The notes under the pieces are model-generated. The model saw nothing but the letters and a program-made list of their open reading frames with translations. It did not search any database and was not told where the DNA came from. The translations under genes were made by a program, and so were the position numbers. Shown here in pieces: positions 26,151 to 35,130 of a stretch of 64,000 nt of DNA (position 1 is the first letter of the stretch; every line of letters starts with the position of its first letter). Origin of the DNA: Pseudomonas putida (lineage in GTDB: Bacteria > Pseudomonadota > Gammaproteobacteria > Pseudomonadales > Pseudomonadaceae); NCBI RefSeq assembly GCF_026625125.1, contig NZ_CP113097.1:2852001-2916000 (forward strand). The letters are read 5' to 3'.

Positions 26151-26486
26151 GATAGGGTGCCAAGCGGATGGCACTGGGGCGGGCGACTTTTCTAAGCCCG
26201 CTAAGCCACCATCACGCTCCAGTTTCTCTATTTGCAAGCGAAGATCATCGATAAGCTCCGCTGAGGATCGGCCAGATTCCAAGCTCAGGGTCAGTGTCAG
26301 TAGCGTCAGTGAGCTCACCCCTAGCCGCTGACTGACCTGCTCGAGTTTATCTAACGTCAGGCTGGCTTTGCCCCCCTCCAGCTTAGAAAGAAACGTCCGA
26401 CTGGTGTCACCAAAGTCACGCTGCGTGATTTTGCGCTGACTGCGTAGCGCCCGGAGGACAAGGGCGAAAGACGATTTCAGTGACAT
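26136..26486 (-). CDS. XRE-family transcription regulator
   Basis: 116-residue protein with an N-terminal helix-turn-helix (about 8-62: LRALRSQRKITQRDFGDTSRTFLSKLEGGKASLTL) typical of Cro/C1-type regulators, then a Leu-rich helix and a Pro-rich end. Start at the ATG at 26486, 8 bases after GGAGAGG; a longer frame from 26618 would run through the promoter region. Its last codons overlie the broken end of a hydrolase gene, so the C-terminus may not be native. Target unknown. Confidence 0.8.
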   Translation of the reverse strand: MSLKSSFALVLRALRSQRKITQRDFGDTSRTFLSKLEGGKASLTLDKLEQVSQRLGVSSLTLLTLTLSLESGRSSAELIDDLRLQIEKLERDGGLAGLEKSPAPVPSAWHPIGLRR

Positions 26487-26612
26487 ATGCGACCTCTCCG
26501 CTTGAGCGTGTCTTCGGTGAAACCCACATGGGATTTCTGCGTAACCTCGAAGCCCGTTGGCTTGCCTGTCCTTGCGGTCAGGAGGAGCTATCGCTCCAGT
26601 GAGACACTGTAG

Positions 26613-26783
26613 ATGCATCCAGTATATCTCGCTAAGCGCGTGAGGAGAACATTTGTACTACTCGCGGTGATGGGCCAGGAACTGACGGCCTCTCGCGAAA
26701 AGATCGCCATGTTGGTATCGATGTGGACGGACGTCCAAGCTGAGCTGCAGCAAGCGGAGTCAGAATTGACACCGGCGAGGTAG
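26613..26783 (+). CDS. Possible small protein, 56 aa
   Basis: Open frame of 56 codons divergent from the XRE gene. The second half (from Met20 at 26670) is helical and Glu/Gln-rich, MGQELTASREKIAMLVSMW onward, like a coiled-coil fragment. A GAGGAG-like site precedes the inner ATG only loosely. No family recognised; it could be the tail of a lost gene. Confidence 0.3.
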   Translation: MHPVYLAKRVRRTFVLLAVMGQELTASREKIAMLVSMWTDVQAELQQAESELTPAR

Positions 26784-26868
26784 GCGCTTCAGGTCAGCAG
26801 CGTGGCTTCTTGAGCATTCAGCACCCCACCTTGTTCGTTGGGGTAGCACCGCCACGCTCTGACTTGTG

Positions 26869-26896
26869 AAAAAGAGGAGGGCTGTGTTGCCCTCCT
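26869..26896 (-). terminator. Rho-independent terminator of the transketolase operon
   Basis: On the minus strand an 8-bp perfect stem AGGAGGGC / GCCCTCCT with a 6-base loop, followed by CTCTTTTT. It starts 9 bases after the stop codon of the last operon gene. Confidence 0.85.
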
Positions 26897-26904
26897 TTGA
26901 GTCG

Positions 26905-27912
26905 TCACATCCAGCTTTTGATCTGAGCGCAAACCGCCTCGGTAGAGATGCCGTACCGATCATGCAACGTCGGCAGTGCTCCTGCATCCAGGAAAGCATC
27001 CGGCAGGGCAATTTGACGGAAGGTGGGTGCCACTCCGTTGCGCAGCAGCAAGCCTGCGACCGCTTCGCCAAGGCCGCCAATGATCGAGTGGTTCTCGGCG
27101 GTAATCACCAAGCGCCCGGATTTACGGGCCTCGCTGAGAATTGCTTGTTCATCCAAAGGTTTGATGGTCGGTACATGTAGCACGGCCACGTCAATCCCGT
27201 CCTTTTGCAACTGTGCTGCCGCTTCCAGCGAGCGCATGGTCATTAGACCCGTTGAGATAATCAGCACGTCCCTGCCAGTGCGCAGCGTCTTGGCTTTGCC
27301 TATCTCGAACTTGTATCCGTATTCGTCTAGCACCAGCGGCACATTGCCGCGCAGCAAGCGCATGTACACGGGGCCCTGGTGTTCTGCAATGGCTGGCACT
27401 GCTTGTTCGATTTCCAAGGCATCGCAGGGATCGACAATCATCAGGTTCGGCATGGCGCGGAAAATCGCCAGGTCGTCGGTCGCTTGGTGGCTTGGCCCAT
27501 AACCGGTGGTAAGGCCGGGCAGCCCGCAGACGATTTTCACGTTGAGGTTTTCTTCGGCGATCGCCATGCAGATAAAGTCATAGGCCCGCCGTGAAGCGAA
27601 AACAGCGTAAGTCGTTGCAAACGGCACGCAGCCTTCACGCGCCATACCAGCAGCAGCGCTCATGAGTAGCTGCTCAGCCATACCCATCTGATAGAAGCGA
27701 TCGGGGTGGGCCTTGGCGAAAATATGCAGGTCGGTGTACTTCGACAAGTCAGCAGACAGGCCCACGATATCCGAACGCTGATCCGCTAGCGCAGCTAGTG
27801 CATGGCCGAATGGCGCAGATCGTGTTGCCTGACCTTCGGCGGCGATAGAGGCAATCATCGCTGATGTCGTCAGTCGTTTCTTGCCGGTCTCGGTTGTGTT
27901 TGCGCGGCTCAT
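26905..27912 (-). CDS. Transketolase-like protein, C-terminal (pyrimidine/C) subunit
   Basis: 335 residues equal to the second half of a transketolase. The pyrimidine-binding domain has YDFICMAIAEENLNVKIV and the MGMAEQ motif with the conserved Glu (about residue 70), and a C-terminal transketolase domain begins near LIISTGLMTMRS. Start at the ATG at 27912, overlapping the stop of the N-terminal subunit by 4 bases, so the two subunits are made together. Split transketolases act in specialised sugar pathways (for example apulose or sulfosugar use); the substrate here is not known. Confidence 0.88.
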   Translation of the reverse strand: MSRANTTETGKKRLTTSAMIASIAAEGQATRSAPFGHALAALADQRSDIVGLSADLSKYTDLHIFAKAHPDRFYQMGMAEQLLMSAAAGMAREGCVPFATTYAVFASRRAYDFICMAIAEENLNVKIVCGLPGLTTGYGPSHQATDDLAIFRAMPNLMIVDPCDALEIEQAVPAIAEHQGPVYMRLLRGNVPLVLDEYGYKFEIGKAKTLRTGRDVLIISTGLMTMRSLEAAAQLQKDGIDVAVLHVPTIKPLDEQAILSEARKSGRLVITAENHSIIGGLGEAVAGLLLRNGVAPTFRQIALPDAFLDAGALPTLHDRYGISTEAVCAQIKSWM

Positions 27913-28757
27913 ACGGTTCTCCCGACCTTCAGGTTTTGCAGTGCCAGATCCCATTCGTTTTCATCGACGCGGATGAAATGCGTCTTTTCGCGGCTTTCAA
28001 GAAAGTCGACGCCTTTACCCATTTTGGTATCGCAGATAATGACCCGGGGTTGTTGGCCCTGATGGCTGCGTGCTGCATCGAAGGCTGTGACCAATGCCCC
28101 GATGTCATTACCGTCCACTCGTTGGGTGAACCATCCAAACGCCTGCCAGCGGTCGACGATGGGCTCGAAGGCCAAGACTTCACTCGAGTGCCCATCGGCT
28201 TGCTGGTTATTGACGTCGATGATCGCGATCAGATTATCGAGCTTCCAATGCGAGGCCGACATTGCAGCTTCCCAGGTCGAACCCTCGTTCAGCTCGCCGT
28301 CGGACAGCAAGTTGTAAACAAACGAATCGGATTTTTTACGCTTCAGACCCAGGCAAGCACCAACGGCAATACCCAGGCCGTGGCCGAGGGAGCCGCCGGT
28401 GATTTCCATGCCAGGCGTGTAGGCCGCCATGCCTGACATCGGCAAGCGGCTGTCATCCGACCCGTAGGTTTCCAGTTCATCGAGGGGGATGACCTGGGCC
28501 TCGATCAGCGCTGCATACAGGGCAATGGCGTAGTGGCCGATCGACAGGTAAAAACGGTCGCGCTCTTCCCATTCAGGATTGTGCGGTTGATAGCGCAGAG
28601 CGTGAAAGTACGACACTGCCAGCAGATCGGCAGCCCCAAGCGCTTGGCCGACGTAGCCTTGGCCTTGCACCTGGCCCATGCGCAGAGCATGGCGGCGAAT
28701 GTTGAAGGCGCGCTCGGCCAAAGCCGAGAGCCCGGTAGTTGAGGCATTGACAGCCAT
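27909..28757 (-). CDS. Transketolase-like protein, N-terminal (TPP-binding) subunit
   Basis: 282 residues covering the pyrophosphate-binding half of transketolase. The TPP/Mg motif is LLSDGELNEGSTWEAAM through IIDVNNQQ (about 150-185), and GSLGHGLGIAVGA precedes it. It pairs with the downstream subunit through an ATGA overlap. It lies 18 bases after the MFS transporter gene, so uptake and metabolism of one substrate are probably encoded together. Confidence 0.88.
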   Translation of the reverse strand: MAVNASTTGLSALAERAFNIRRHALRMGQVQGQGYVGQALGAADLLAVSYFHALRYQPHNPEWEERDRFYLSIGHYAIALYAALIEAQVIPLDELETYGSDDSRLPMSGMAAYTPGMEITGGSLGHGLGIAVGACLGLKRKKSDSFVYNLLSDGELNEGSTWEAAMSASHWKLDNLIAIIDVNNQQADGHSSEVLAFEPIVDRWQAFGWFTQRVDGNDIGALVTAFDAARSHQGQQPRVIICDTKMGKGVDFLESREKTHFIRVDENEWDLALQNLKVGRTV

Positions 28758-28775
28758 GGTGATAACTCCGAGTAG

Positions 28776-30077
28776 TTAACGATTGACCGAAGCAGCTGGA
28801 ATACGCAGCACCAGGCATGCGCCGATGCACAGCACCCCGGTGATCAGGTACATGCCGATGGCGCTCGACCCGGTCGTGGTGGTAATCCAGCCGATCAGGT
28901 AGGGCGAACAGAAGCCCGCAAGGTTGGCAAAACTGTTGATGCCGGCGATGCCTGCCGCCGCAGAGACCCCACCCAGCAGCGTGGTGGGCAGCATCCAGAA
29001 TAGTGACGAAGCCGAAAGCACACCTGCGGCGGCCACGCAGAGGCTCAGCACTGACAGCAGCAGATTGCCCCCGAGCATGGCCGCAAGCGTCAGGCTGACG
29101 GCCCCGGCTAGCATGGGCACAATCAGGTGCCAGCGACGTTCGCGATGCTTGTCGCCGCTGCGTCCCATCAGCAACATTGCGGCGATGGCGCACATGTAGG
29201 GCAGGCTGGTCAGCAAGCCGATGTGCAGTGGATCTGAAACCCCGGCATTGCGGATGAGGGTTGGTAGCCAGAAGGTGATTGCGTACTGGCCCATGACAAC
29301 GCAGAAGTAGATGGATGCCAGTAGCCATAGGCGGCTGTCACGGATGAACTCCCGAGGCGATCCATGAGTGACCTTATGGCTGTTGTCTTCGGCCAATTCT
29401 TTGTTGATCAGCGCTTTTTCTTCATCGGTTAACCAAGTGGCCTGATGCACGCCGTCTTTGAGGTAGCTCAGTACCAGCAGTCCGACGATCACCGTAGGAA
29501 TGGCTTCCAGCACGAACATCCATTGCCAACCTGCCCAGCCGTGAACACCCGCGAACTGAGTCATGATCCAGCCTGACAGCGGGCCGCCGACCATGCCCGA
29601 CAACGGGATAGCCACAAACCAGAGCACGGTCATTCTGGCGCGCCGGTAGGAGGGGAACCAGTAAGTCAGGTACAGCAGCAGTCCGGGGGCCAGGCCTGCT
29701 TCGGCGATCCCCAGCAGAAAACGCAGTGCATAGAACTGCCAGGCGGTCTCGACGAAGGCGAAGAGGGCAGAGATGATGCCCCAGGAAATCATGATTCTTG
29801 CAATCCAGCGCCGCGCGCCGACTTTGTGCAGGATCAGATTGCTGGGTACCTCACAGAGGAAGTAACCAATGAAGAACATACCCGCGCCCAAACCGTAAAC
29901 GGTTTCGCTCAGCGACAGGTCATTCATCATTTGCAGCTTGGCAAAGCCGACATTCACCCGATCCAGATACGCGCACAGGTAGCACAGCATCAGGAATGGC
30001 ATGAGCCGCCAGGCCGTTTTGCGGTAAGCATTCGAACGCACGGTCGAGGCCGCGTCGAGGGGCATTGTGGTAATCAT
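28776..30077 (-). CDS. MFS transporter, anion:cation symporter family
   Basis: 433-residue inner-membrane carrier with about 12 helices. The N-terminal LMLCYLCAYLDRVNVGFAKL pattern (Asp-Arg-x-Asn-x-Gly) is the mark of the ACS family (tartrate, galactonate, phthalate carriers), and the loop motif RARMTVLWF is also typical. It is the second gene of a minus-strand operon with an SDR upstream and a split transketolase downstream. The likely cargo is a sugar acid or related hydroxy acid, inferred from the family. Confidence 0.9.
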   Translation of the reverse strand: MITTMPLDAASTVRSNAYRKTAWRLMPFLMLCYLCAYLDRVNVGFAKLQMMNDLSLSETVYGLGAGMFFIGYFLCEVPSNLILHKVGARRWIARIMISWGIISALFAFVETAWQFYALRFLLGIAEAGLAPGLLLYLTYWFPSYRRARMTVLWFVAIPLSGMVGGPLSGWIMTQFAGVHGWAGWQWMFVLEAIPTVIVGLLVLSYLKDGVHQATWLTDEEKALINKELAEDNSHKVTHGSPREFIRDSRLWLLASIYFCVVMGQYAITFWLPTLIRNAGVSDPLHIGLLTSLPYMCAIAAMLLMGRSGDKHRERRWHLIVPMLAGAVSLTLAAMLGGNLLLSVLSLCVAAAGVLSASSLFWMLPTTLLGGVSAAAGIAGINSFANLAGFCSPYLIGWITTTTGSSAIGMYLITGVLCIGACLVLRIPAASVNR

Positions 30078-30177
30078 GTCAGTCTGATCTCTTGTTTTTA
30101 TAGACCACCCGGCTGTAACGCCGAGTGGGTCATCGATTCAGAACAGGGCGGGCCGTTAACGACCCACGTACTTCAAC

Positions 30178-30927
30178 TCAATGAATGAGCATCCCGCCAT
30201 TCACGTCTAGGGTGATGCCCGTGAGGTAGGACGACAGGTCGCTGGCAAGAAACAGTGCAGCGTTGGCCACGTCCTGGGCTGCACCCAGGCGGCCGAGCGG
30301 GATGCCATCGATGATTGCGTGTCGACGCTCGTCTTGCATGAGGCCACCTGTGATGTCGGTGTGTATCAGGCCGGGAGTGATGGAGTTGACGCGAATCTGG
30401 TCAGGGCCAAACTCTCGGGCCATGGCCTTACCCAGGCCTAATACGCCAGCTTTGGCAGCACTGTAGTGTGGGCCGCCAAAGATGCCGCCCCCGCGCTGCG
30501 CGGAAACCGACGACATACATACAATGCTGCCTGTGGATTGGGCTCGCATGGTCGGGATCACCGCCTGCGACATGAGGAGGGTGCCCCGCAAGCTGACGTC
30601 TAGCACCTTGTCGTAATCAGACGGGCGAATATCCAGTGTCTTGATAGGCTGGGTGATCCCCGCGTTATTGACCAGAACGTCGATACGCCCGAAATGTTCA
30701 AGAACGCTCGCCACCGCGGATTTCACTTGCGCTTCATCGGCGACGTTGGCTCCCAGCCCGAGATGGCCTTCACCCAGCGTTTCAGCAGCTTTACGTGCCG
30801 AGGATTCATCGAGATCCACGATTACTACTTTGGCGCCATGTTTAGCGAAGGTGATGGCCGTAGCTCGACCGATCCCTCGCTCCGATGCAGCGCCAGTGAT
30901 GATGGCAACTTTACCTTGCAGCAGCAT
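30178..30927 (-). CDS. FabG-like short-chain dehydrogenase/reductase
   Basis: 249-residue SDR with TGAASERGIGRATA for NAD(P) binding near residue 11, NNAGITQP near 88, and the catalytic Ser, Tyr-x-x-x-Lys (SSVSAQRG, HYSAAKAG). The usual C-terminal end DVNGGMLIH is complete. First gene of the operon, divergent from the LysR regulator. It probably oxidises a polyol or sugar acid feeding the transketolase; this is inferred from context only. Confidence 0.9.
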   Translation of the reverse strand: MLLQGKVAIITGAASERGIGRATAITFAKHGAKVVIVDLDESSARKAAETLGEGHLGLGANVADEAQVKSAVASVLEHFGRIDVLVNNAGITQPIKTLDIRPSDYDKVLDVSLRGTLLMSQAVIPTMRAQSTGSIVCMSSVSAQRGGGIFGGPHYSAAKAGVLGLGKAMAREFGPDQIRVNSITPGLIHTDITGGLMQDERRHAIIDGIPLGRLGAAQDVANAALFLASDLSSYLTGITLDVNGGMLIH

Positions 30928-31025
30928 GAAGAGTTCCTCTGATTGTTTTTATGGTTCGATTCAGCGATCGATGATTCAGAGTGTCCCCTTGCAGCTGGTC
31001 GAGCAATTATGTAAACGTCACTGGT

Positions 31026-31044
31026 AGGTGAATAAAATTCACCT
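31026..31044. promoter_or_regulatory. Probable LysR operator between SDR operon and lysR gene
   Basis: Perfect palindrome AGGTGAAT-AAA-ATTCACCT containing the LysR-type T-N11-A core. It sits in the 190-base divergent gap, 74 bases upstream of the regulator start. No other palindrome of this quality is in the gap. Confidence 0.7.
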
Positions 31045-31117
31045 CTCGCCATACCGCACTTCCAGTGGTTGAATCCGAGGTGGCCTGGTTATCAATGGAA
31101 ACCGAGTGAGAGCAGCT

Positions 31118-32035
31118 ATGCGTCAAGACGATCGTGCCCCCATTGACCTCCCACCGTTGAGAGCTATTCAGGCCTTCGAGCAAACCGCTCGGTTCGGCAA
31201 TCTGGCAAGGGCGGCTGAAGTGCTGGACCTGACACCGTCGGCAGTCAGTCACCAATTGGCCAAACTCGAAGCGCTGATAGGGCGTCAGTTGTTCGTTCGG
31301 GCAGCACGTGGTGTGACACTGACTCCGGTAGGTGAGCAGTATCTGAAAGACGTTTCGGGACTTTTGCATAGCCTGGAGATGGCCACTGAGCGCGCGGCCA
31401 GTGATGTGAGCCTGGATTGCCTGCGACTGCATTCATCACCTAGTTTCGGCTTGCTCTGGTTGATGCCGCGTTTGCAAGCGTTTCGCAATAGCCACCCTGA
31501 CATTCAGATCAATCTTTCCTGCTCCTATGAATCGTTGCATTTCAGCAGAGACAAGATCGACGTCGACATCCGTCACGGGCATCCCAATTGGCCGAGCTAT
31601 GAGGTGCGTACTGTCCGCCACGAAACGTTTGCGGTTTTGGCCGCTCCCTCGTTGCTTGCCCGGTATCCAGTGACTCAGGCTGCGGATCTCTTTGAGCGGG
31701 ACCTGATTCTCTCGGAAGCCACCCTGTTAAAGTGGCCCGCATGGTTCGCTCAGCATGGCCTGGCGCGTCCGGAGCATCCCTACGCGTTGAGTTTTGATCG
31801 CTCGTACATGACGCTCGAGGCGGCAAGTCATGGTCTGGGCTTTGCTCTGGAAAGCACGTTGCTGGCCCAGAAATATTTGGCATCCGGAGCGCTGGTAGAG
31901 GTGGCGCCCGAGCGCTTGACGGCCCCAGTGGCAGCGCATCACTTGGTATTTCCTAAAGCTCACTCAAGCTTTCCGCGCGTCAGGCGGTTCTTGGAGTGGA
32001 TGGAGAGCGAGCTAGGGCATAACTTTGTGTTTTGA
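31118..32035 (+). CDS. LysR-family regulator (GcvA-like)
   Basis: 305 residues. The helix-turn-helix is at about residues 10-70 (FEQTARFGNLARAAEVLDLTPSAVSHQLAKLE) and a periplasmic-binding-like effector domain starts near SPSFGLLWLMPRL, a GcvA-subgroup pattern. The ATG at 31118 was preferred over a GTG at 31106, because GAGTGAGAG then sits at a good distance. Divergent from the SDR-MFS-transketolase operon and next to a T-N11-A palindrome, so it most likely controls that operon and itself. Confidence 0.9.
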   Translation: MRQDDRAPIDLPPLRAIQAFEQTARFGNLARAAEVLDLTPSAVSHQLAKLEALIGRQLFVRAARGVTLTPVGEQYLKDVSGLLHSLEMATERAASDVSLDCLRLHSSPSFGLLWLMPRLQAFRNSHPDIQINLSCSYESLHFSRDKIDVDIRHGHPNWPSYEVRTVRHETFAVLAAPSLLARYPVTQAADLFERDLILSEATLLKWPAWFAQHGLARPEHPYALSFDRSYMTLEAASHGLGFALESTLLAQKYLASGALVEVAPERLTAPVAAHHLVFPKAHSSFPRVRRFLEWMESELGHNFVF

Positions 32036-32237
32036 AGTCGCGCTACCAGTCGACGCGGAGTACGGCTTCGCCTGGAGGCTGACCCTCTGTATCAACCGTC
32101 AGCGGTTACCAGTTCTACCAGGCCGGCCCCCTTGAGCAGTCGGTTTACTGATAGATGGCTTGGATGGAAGGCGGTTGGCTTGTGTTGCATATTCAAGCAT
32201 CCTGCATAGCCATCCTCTTCAAGCTCGACGATATCCC

Positions 32238-33020
32238 ATGAGCAACTCTGTTTTCCCCCAGCCCTTTTCAGCGATGGGCTGCTCCCAGTGTCGTGACCTG
32301 GCCAGGCTGGATGTCGAAATTACTATGGCGTTTCAGCCAATAATCCATGTTCCTTCAGGCAGGCCGTTCGCTTATGAGGCGCTGGTTCGCGGTCTGGCCG
32401 GTGAAAGCGCTGCGGAGATTTTGGCGAAGGTATCTCCCGACAATCTGTACCGCTTTGATCAGGCCTGTCGCGTCAAGGCCATTGAACAAGCGGCTGCACT
32501 CGGCTTGGGGCGGCAGAAAGAGTGCAAATTGAGCATCAATTTCCTGCCCAATGCCGTCTACAGTGCCAGCACCTGCATCCGGGCCACTCTAGAAGCCACT
32601 CGAACATTCGACTTCCCCGCCAATCGGCTCATGTTCGAGGTGACCGAGGGCGAGCGGATCGAAGACACCGAGCACTTGAAATCAATCTTCAAGGAGTACG
32701 AGCGACAGGGCTTTACCACTGCAATAGATGATTTTGGCTCGGGGTACTCAGGGCTGAATCTACTGGCAGAATTTCAGCCGGCTGTGCTCAAACTGGACAT
32801 GGCACTCACGCGGGGAATCTGCAAGGATTCAGTTCGCCAAGCCATTGTCGCCGGTATCGTTCTGGTGGCCGAGCGGTTGGGCATTACGCTTATCGCCGAA
32901 GGGATTGAGACTGACGAAGAGTGTCAAGCGTTGGCGACGCTGGGGATTGAGTTGATGCAAGGGTATCTGTTCGCCCGACCGCAGGTGAATGGATTGCCGT
33001 TGATTGAGCGGCTTTCTTGA
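32238..33020 (+). CDS. EAL-domain c-di-GMP phosphodiesterase
   Basis: 260-residue protein made almost only of an EAL domain. All key positions are present: EALVRG, SINFLPN, EVTEGE, DDFGSGYS, LKLDM, IAEGIE and MQGYLFARP, so it is likely an active enzyme cleaving c-di-GMP. It has no sensory or membrane domain. It resembles the stand-alone YjcC-like/BluF-type EAL proteins. Start at the ATG at 32238; ribosome site weak. It stands alone between the LysR gene and a small conserved gene, with no evident operon. Confidence 0.88.
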   Translation: MSNSVFPQPFSAMGCSQCRDLARLDVEITMAFQPIIHVPSGRPFAYEALVRGLAGESAAEILAKVSPDNLYRFDQACRVKAIEQAAALGLGRQKECKLSINFLPNAVYSASTCIRATLEATRTFDFPANRLMFEVTEGERIEDTEHLKSIFKEYERQGFTTAIDDFGSGYSGLNLLAEFQPAVLKLDMALTRGICKDSVRQAIVAGIVLVAERLGITLIAEGIETDEECQALATLGIELMQGYLFARPQVNGLPLIERLS

Positions 33021-33219
33021 TGTTGCTCTTATAGAGTCCCTTCTTGCCAAAAGCGGCATCAAGCCGTACTCGAAAGAGAACTAACCAGAGCCACCAAGCG
33101 GAGGGCGCTGGGCTGATGGAAAGTCCCCTGGTAGGGGAGACTTCAACCTATGTCCCTCTGGCATGCAGCCAATGCGTCATCTTTGGTGTCCTTGGTGTAT
33201 CACTCAAGAGATCTGCGTT

Positions 33220-33546
33220 ATGCATCCAACGACACCAGACAGACGCTATTTTGTTGTCAAAGGTCAGCTCTGGCGCTGTACGAACCCGTCACTTAGTGAA
33301 TGCGAGCGGCAACGCCTTGTGCATGACCTGATGGATGCTCGACGAGATGTCAAAAGGGCCAAGCGCGCTGACGATTTGAAAATGCTCAAAACTGCGCGTG
33401 CGCGAGTGAATGCCGCCAAAGTGGGACTGGGCGAGCGGGGGCCTGTTTGGTGGGACGACGACAGTCCTGACTACAATCGTTGTCGGGTGGAACATACGCC
33501 CTACGCTGATTGGTACGACGCTTTGGATGCCACTAAGGATGAGTAA
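33220..33546 (+). CDS. Conserved hypothetical protein, 108 aa
   Basis: Small soluble protein opening with HPTTPDRRYFVVKGQLWRC, continuing through a basic helix (DLMDARRDVKRAKR, about 40-55) and ending in GERGPVWWDDDSPDYNR. This pattern recurs in many proteobacteria as an unnamed conserved protein; no function is known. Start at the ATG at 33220, from which the recurring N-terminus begins. Two Cys early in the protein might be structural. Confidence 0.7.
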   Translation: MHPTTPDRRYFVVKGQLWRCTNPSLSECERQRLVHDLMDARRDVKRAKRADDLKMLKTARARVNAAKVGLGERGPVWWDDDSPDYNRCRVEHTPYADWYDALDATKDE

Positions 33547-33564
33547 TGCACGTCGAAAAGACTT

Positions 33565-33660
33565 GGCCGGGGTCGGCCTCGACTGAGCGACCGACTGATT
33601 GAGCAAGGCTTGATTGATCTGTAAACCTGGATGATCGACTCAACCGCAGTACGCGCATGA
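33565..33660 (+). mobile_element. IS5-family transposase relic
   Basis: One frame reads GRGRPRLSDR (from 33565) and, after an internal TAA, TWMIDSTAVRA ending in TGA. Both pieces resemble conserved parts of IS5-group transposases, the RGRP-D-R opening and the IDSTxVRAH segment with its catalytic Asp. The intervening 60-odd residues and the rest are missing, so this is a scar at the left flank of the carotenoid region. Confidence 0.5.
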
Positions 33661-33753
33661 AAAGTTGCGCGATTCCTATTTATCTCGTTTATCTCGATCG
33701 TCTTCAATTTGCTGTAAAGTAAAAGTCCTTCTGGCTTACCAAGGTCTTGATCG

Positions 33754-34224
33754 ATGCGCCATCTTGTTTTGCTCGCAGGGGCTCTGCTGAGTTTCAGTGC
33801 TTTGGCCGACAGCGCGATTATTGAGCCTGTCAAGAAGTGGACATTGCTGGATCAGAACGATAAAGCCTACACCCTCGATGACGATGCTCAGGTGCTGCTG
33901 GTGGTACGAAGCATGGCGGCGGCTAAATTGGTGAACGCGGCAATTGAAGATGAGCCTGCAGGCTATCTGGAGTCACGTCGTGTGATTTATGTCGCAGACA
34001 TCGAAAAGATGCCATCGGTGATCAAGCTAGTGGCCGTGCCTGCTATGCGTTCCGCCAAATACCGAATCTTGTTGGACCGCGACGGCCGGGTCGCCAGTGC
34101 CTATAAAGGCGATCGTGAGTCCGTTCAATGGTTGGCCTTACAGGGCGGCGCCGTTGTGCAAGAGCAGCGGTATACAGACAGCGAGGCGCTCAAAGAGGCC
34201 ATTGCTCAGCGTTCGCAGCGGTGA
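33754..34224 (+). CDS. Secreted protein of unknown function, 156 aa
   Basis: 156 residues with a signal peptide (LVLLAGALLSFSALA). The mature part reads as a small alpha/beta protein resembling a thioredoxin-like fold without a Cys pair (VKKWTLLDQND opening, DDAQVLLVVRSM, then KYRILLDRDGRVASAYKGD). No Cys is present. It is a common kind of Pseudomonas periplasmic hypothetical. It ends directly where crtE (opposite strand) ends, so the two are convergent with no gap. Confidence 0.75.
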   Translation: MRHLVLLAGALLSFSALADSAIIEPVKKWTLLDQNDKAYTLDDDAQVLLVVRSMAAAKLVNAAIEDEPAGYLESRRVIYVADIEKMPSVIKLVAVPAMRSAKYRILLDRDGRVASAYKGDRESVQWLALQGGAVVQEQRYTDSEALKEAIAQRSQR

Positions 34225-35130
34225 TCAGCTGGTCACCGCCGCTTTCTTGAACATCGAGGCAATGAAGCCTGCGATCACGTCAGCATCAACGAATACAGTG
34301 CGCAGTTCTTTTTCGGCATTGGAAAGATGCATTTGCAGATTCGCTTGCAGCTCTTGTTCACCGTAGATCGACAGGAATGTCGACTTACCGCGGTCTTTGT
34401 TCGAGTCCTTGCCGGTATCACAGCGGACGTCACATAGGTCGTCGTACATCTGAAACGCCTGGCCTAGCTCCATGGCGAAGCGTTGCAAGCTTGAACGAGT
34501 GCTTTCATCGCTGTCACTGATAAGCCAGGCCATGTCCACAATGGCACCGAACAAGACCCCTGTCTTGAGGTTATTGGTGATGGCAATGTCTTCGGGGCTC
34601 CGGGGTTGCTGACCGTCCCTCAAATCCTGAAACTGGCCACGCACCAGGCCTTGCATGCCTACAGCATTTGAAGCCAGTTCGACCAGTTCGCTCCTGATCG
34701 CAGGTGGCACTTCACGGGTAGCCGCGATGATACCGAAGGCGCGGCTCAGCAGTGCTACCGCAGTTAGAATTGCGACATCCTCGCCAAATTTCAAATGCAC
34801 CGTGGGCCGGCCTCGCCTAAGCGAGGCGTTGTCCATGCACGGCATATCGTCGAGCACCAGTGAGGCGGCGTGGATCAGCTCCACTGCGCAGCCCAGGTCA
34901 CGGGCTGCCGAGCCCTCGTGGCCCAGGCCACTTGCAATGAGCATTAGCAACATGGGGCGCATTCGCTTACCCGGAGCCAGCGTCGATTCGCGCATGGCGA
35001 GCGCGACGAGATCACGTTCGTTACCTGTGTCGGGCAGTAACTCATCCAGGCGTTGTTCGATCGAAATCCGTATCTGCGAAAGGCGGTCAGTGGAGCCGAG
35101 GTCGGAAAAAGCTACGAGGGCGGTGGTCAT
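34225..35130 (-). CDS. crtE: Geranylgeranyl diphosphate synthase
   Basis: 301-residue trans-isoprenyl diphosphate synthase supplying GGPP for carotenoids. The first Asp-rich motif is VLDDMPCMDNASLRRGRPT (about 88-106) and the second is FQMYDDLCD with lysines after it. The region before the first Asp motif is short-chain CrtE-like. Start at the ATG at 35130; a longer reading from 35157 begins with TTG. It is transcribed opposite to the rest of the crt genes, unlike the usual Pantoea-type order in which crtE leads the crt operon. Confidence 0.9.
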   Translation of the reverse strand: MTTALVAFSDLGSTDRLSQIRISIEQRLDELLPDTGNERDLVALAMRESTLAPGKRMRPMLLMLIASGLGHEGSAARDLGCAVELIHAASLVLDDMPCMDNASLRRGRPTVHLKFGEDVAILTAVALLSRAFGIIAATREVPPAIRSELVELASNAVGMQGLVRGQFQDLRDGQQPRSPEDIAITNNLKTGVLFGAIVDMAWLISDSDESTRSSLQRFAMELGQAFQMYDDLCDVRCDTGKDSNKDRGKSTFLSIYGEQELQANLQMHLSNAEKELRTVFVDADVIAGFIASMFKKAAVTS

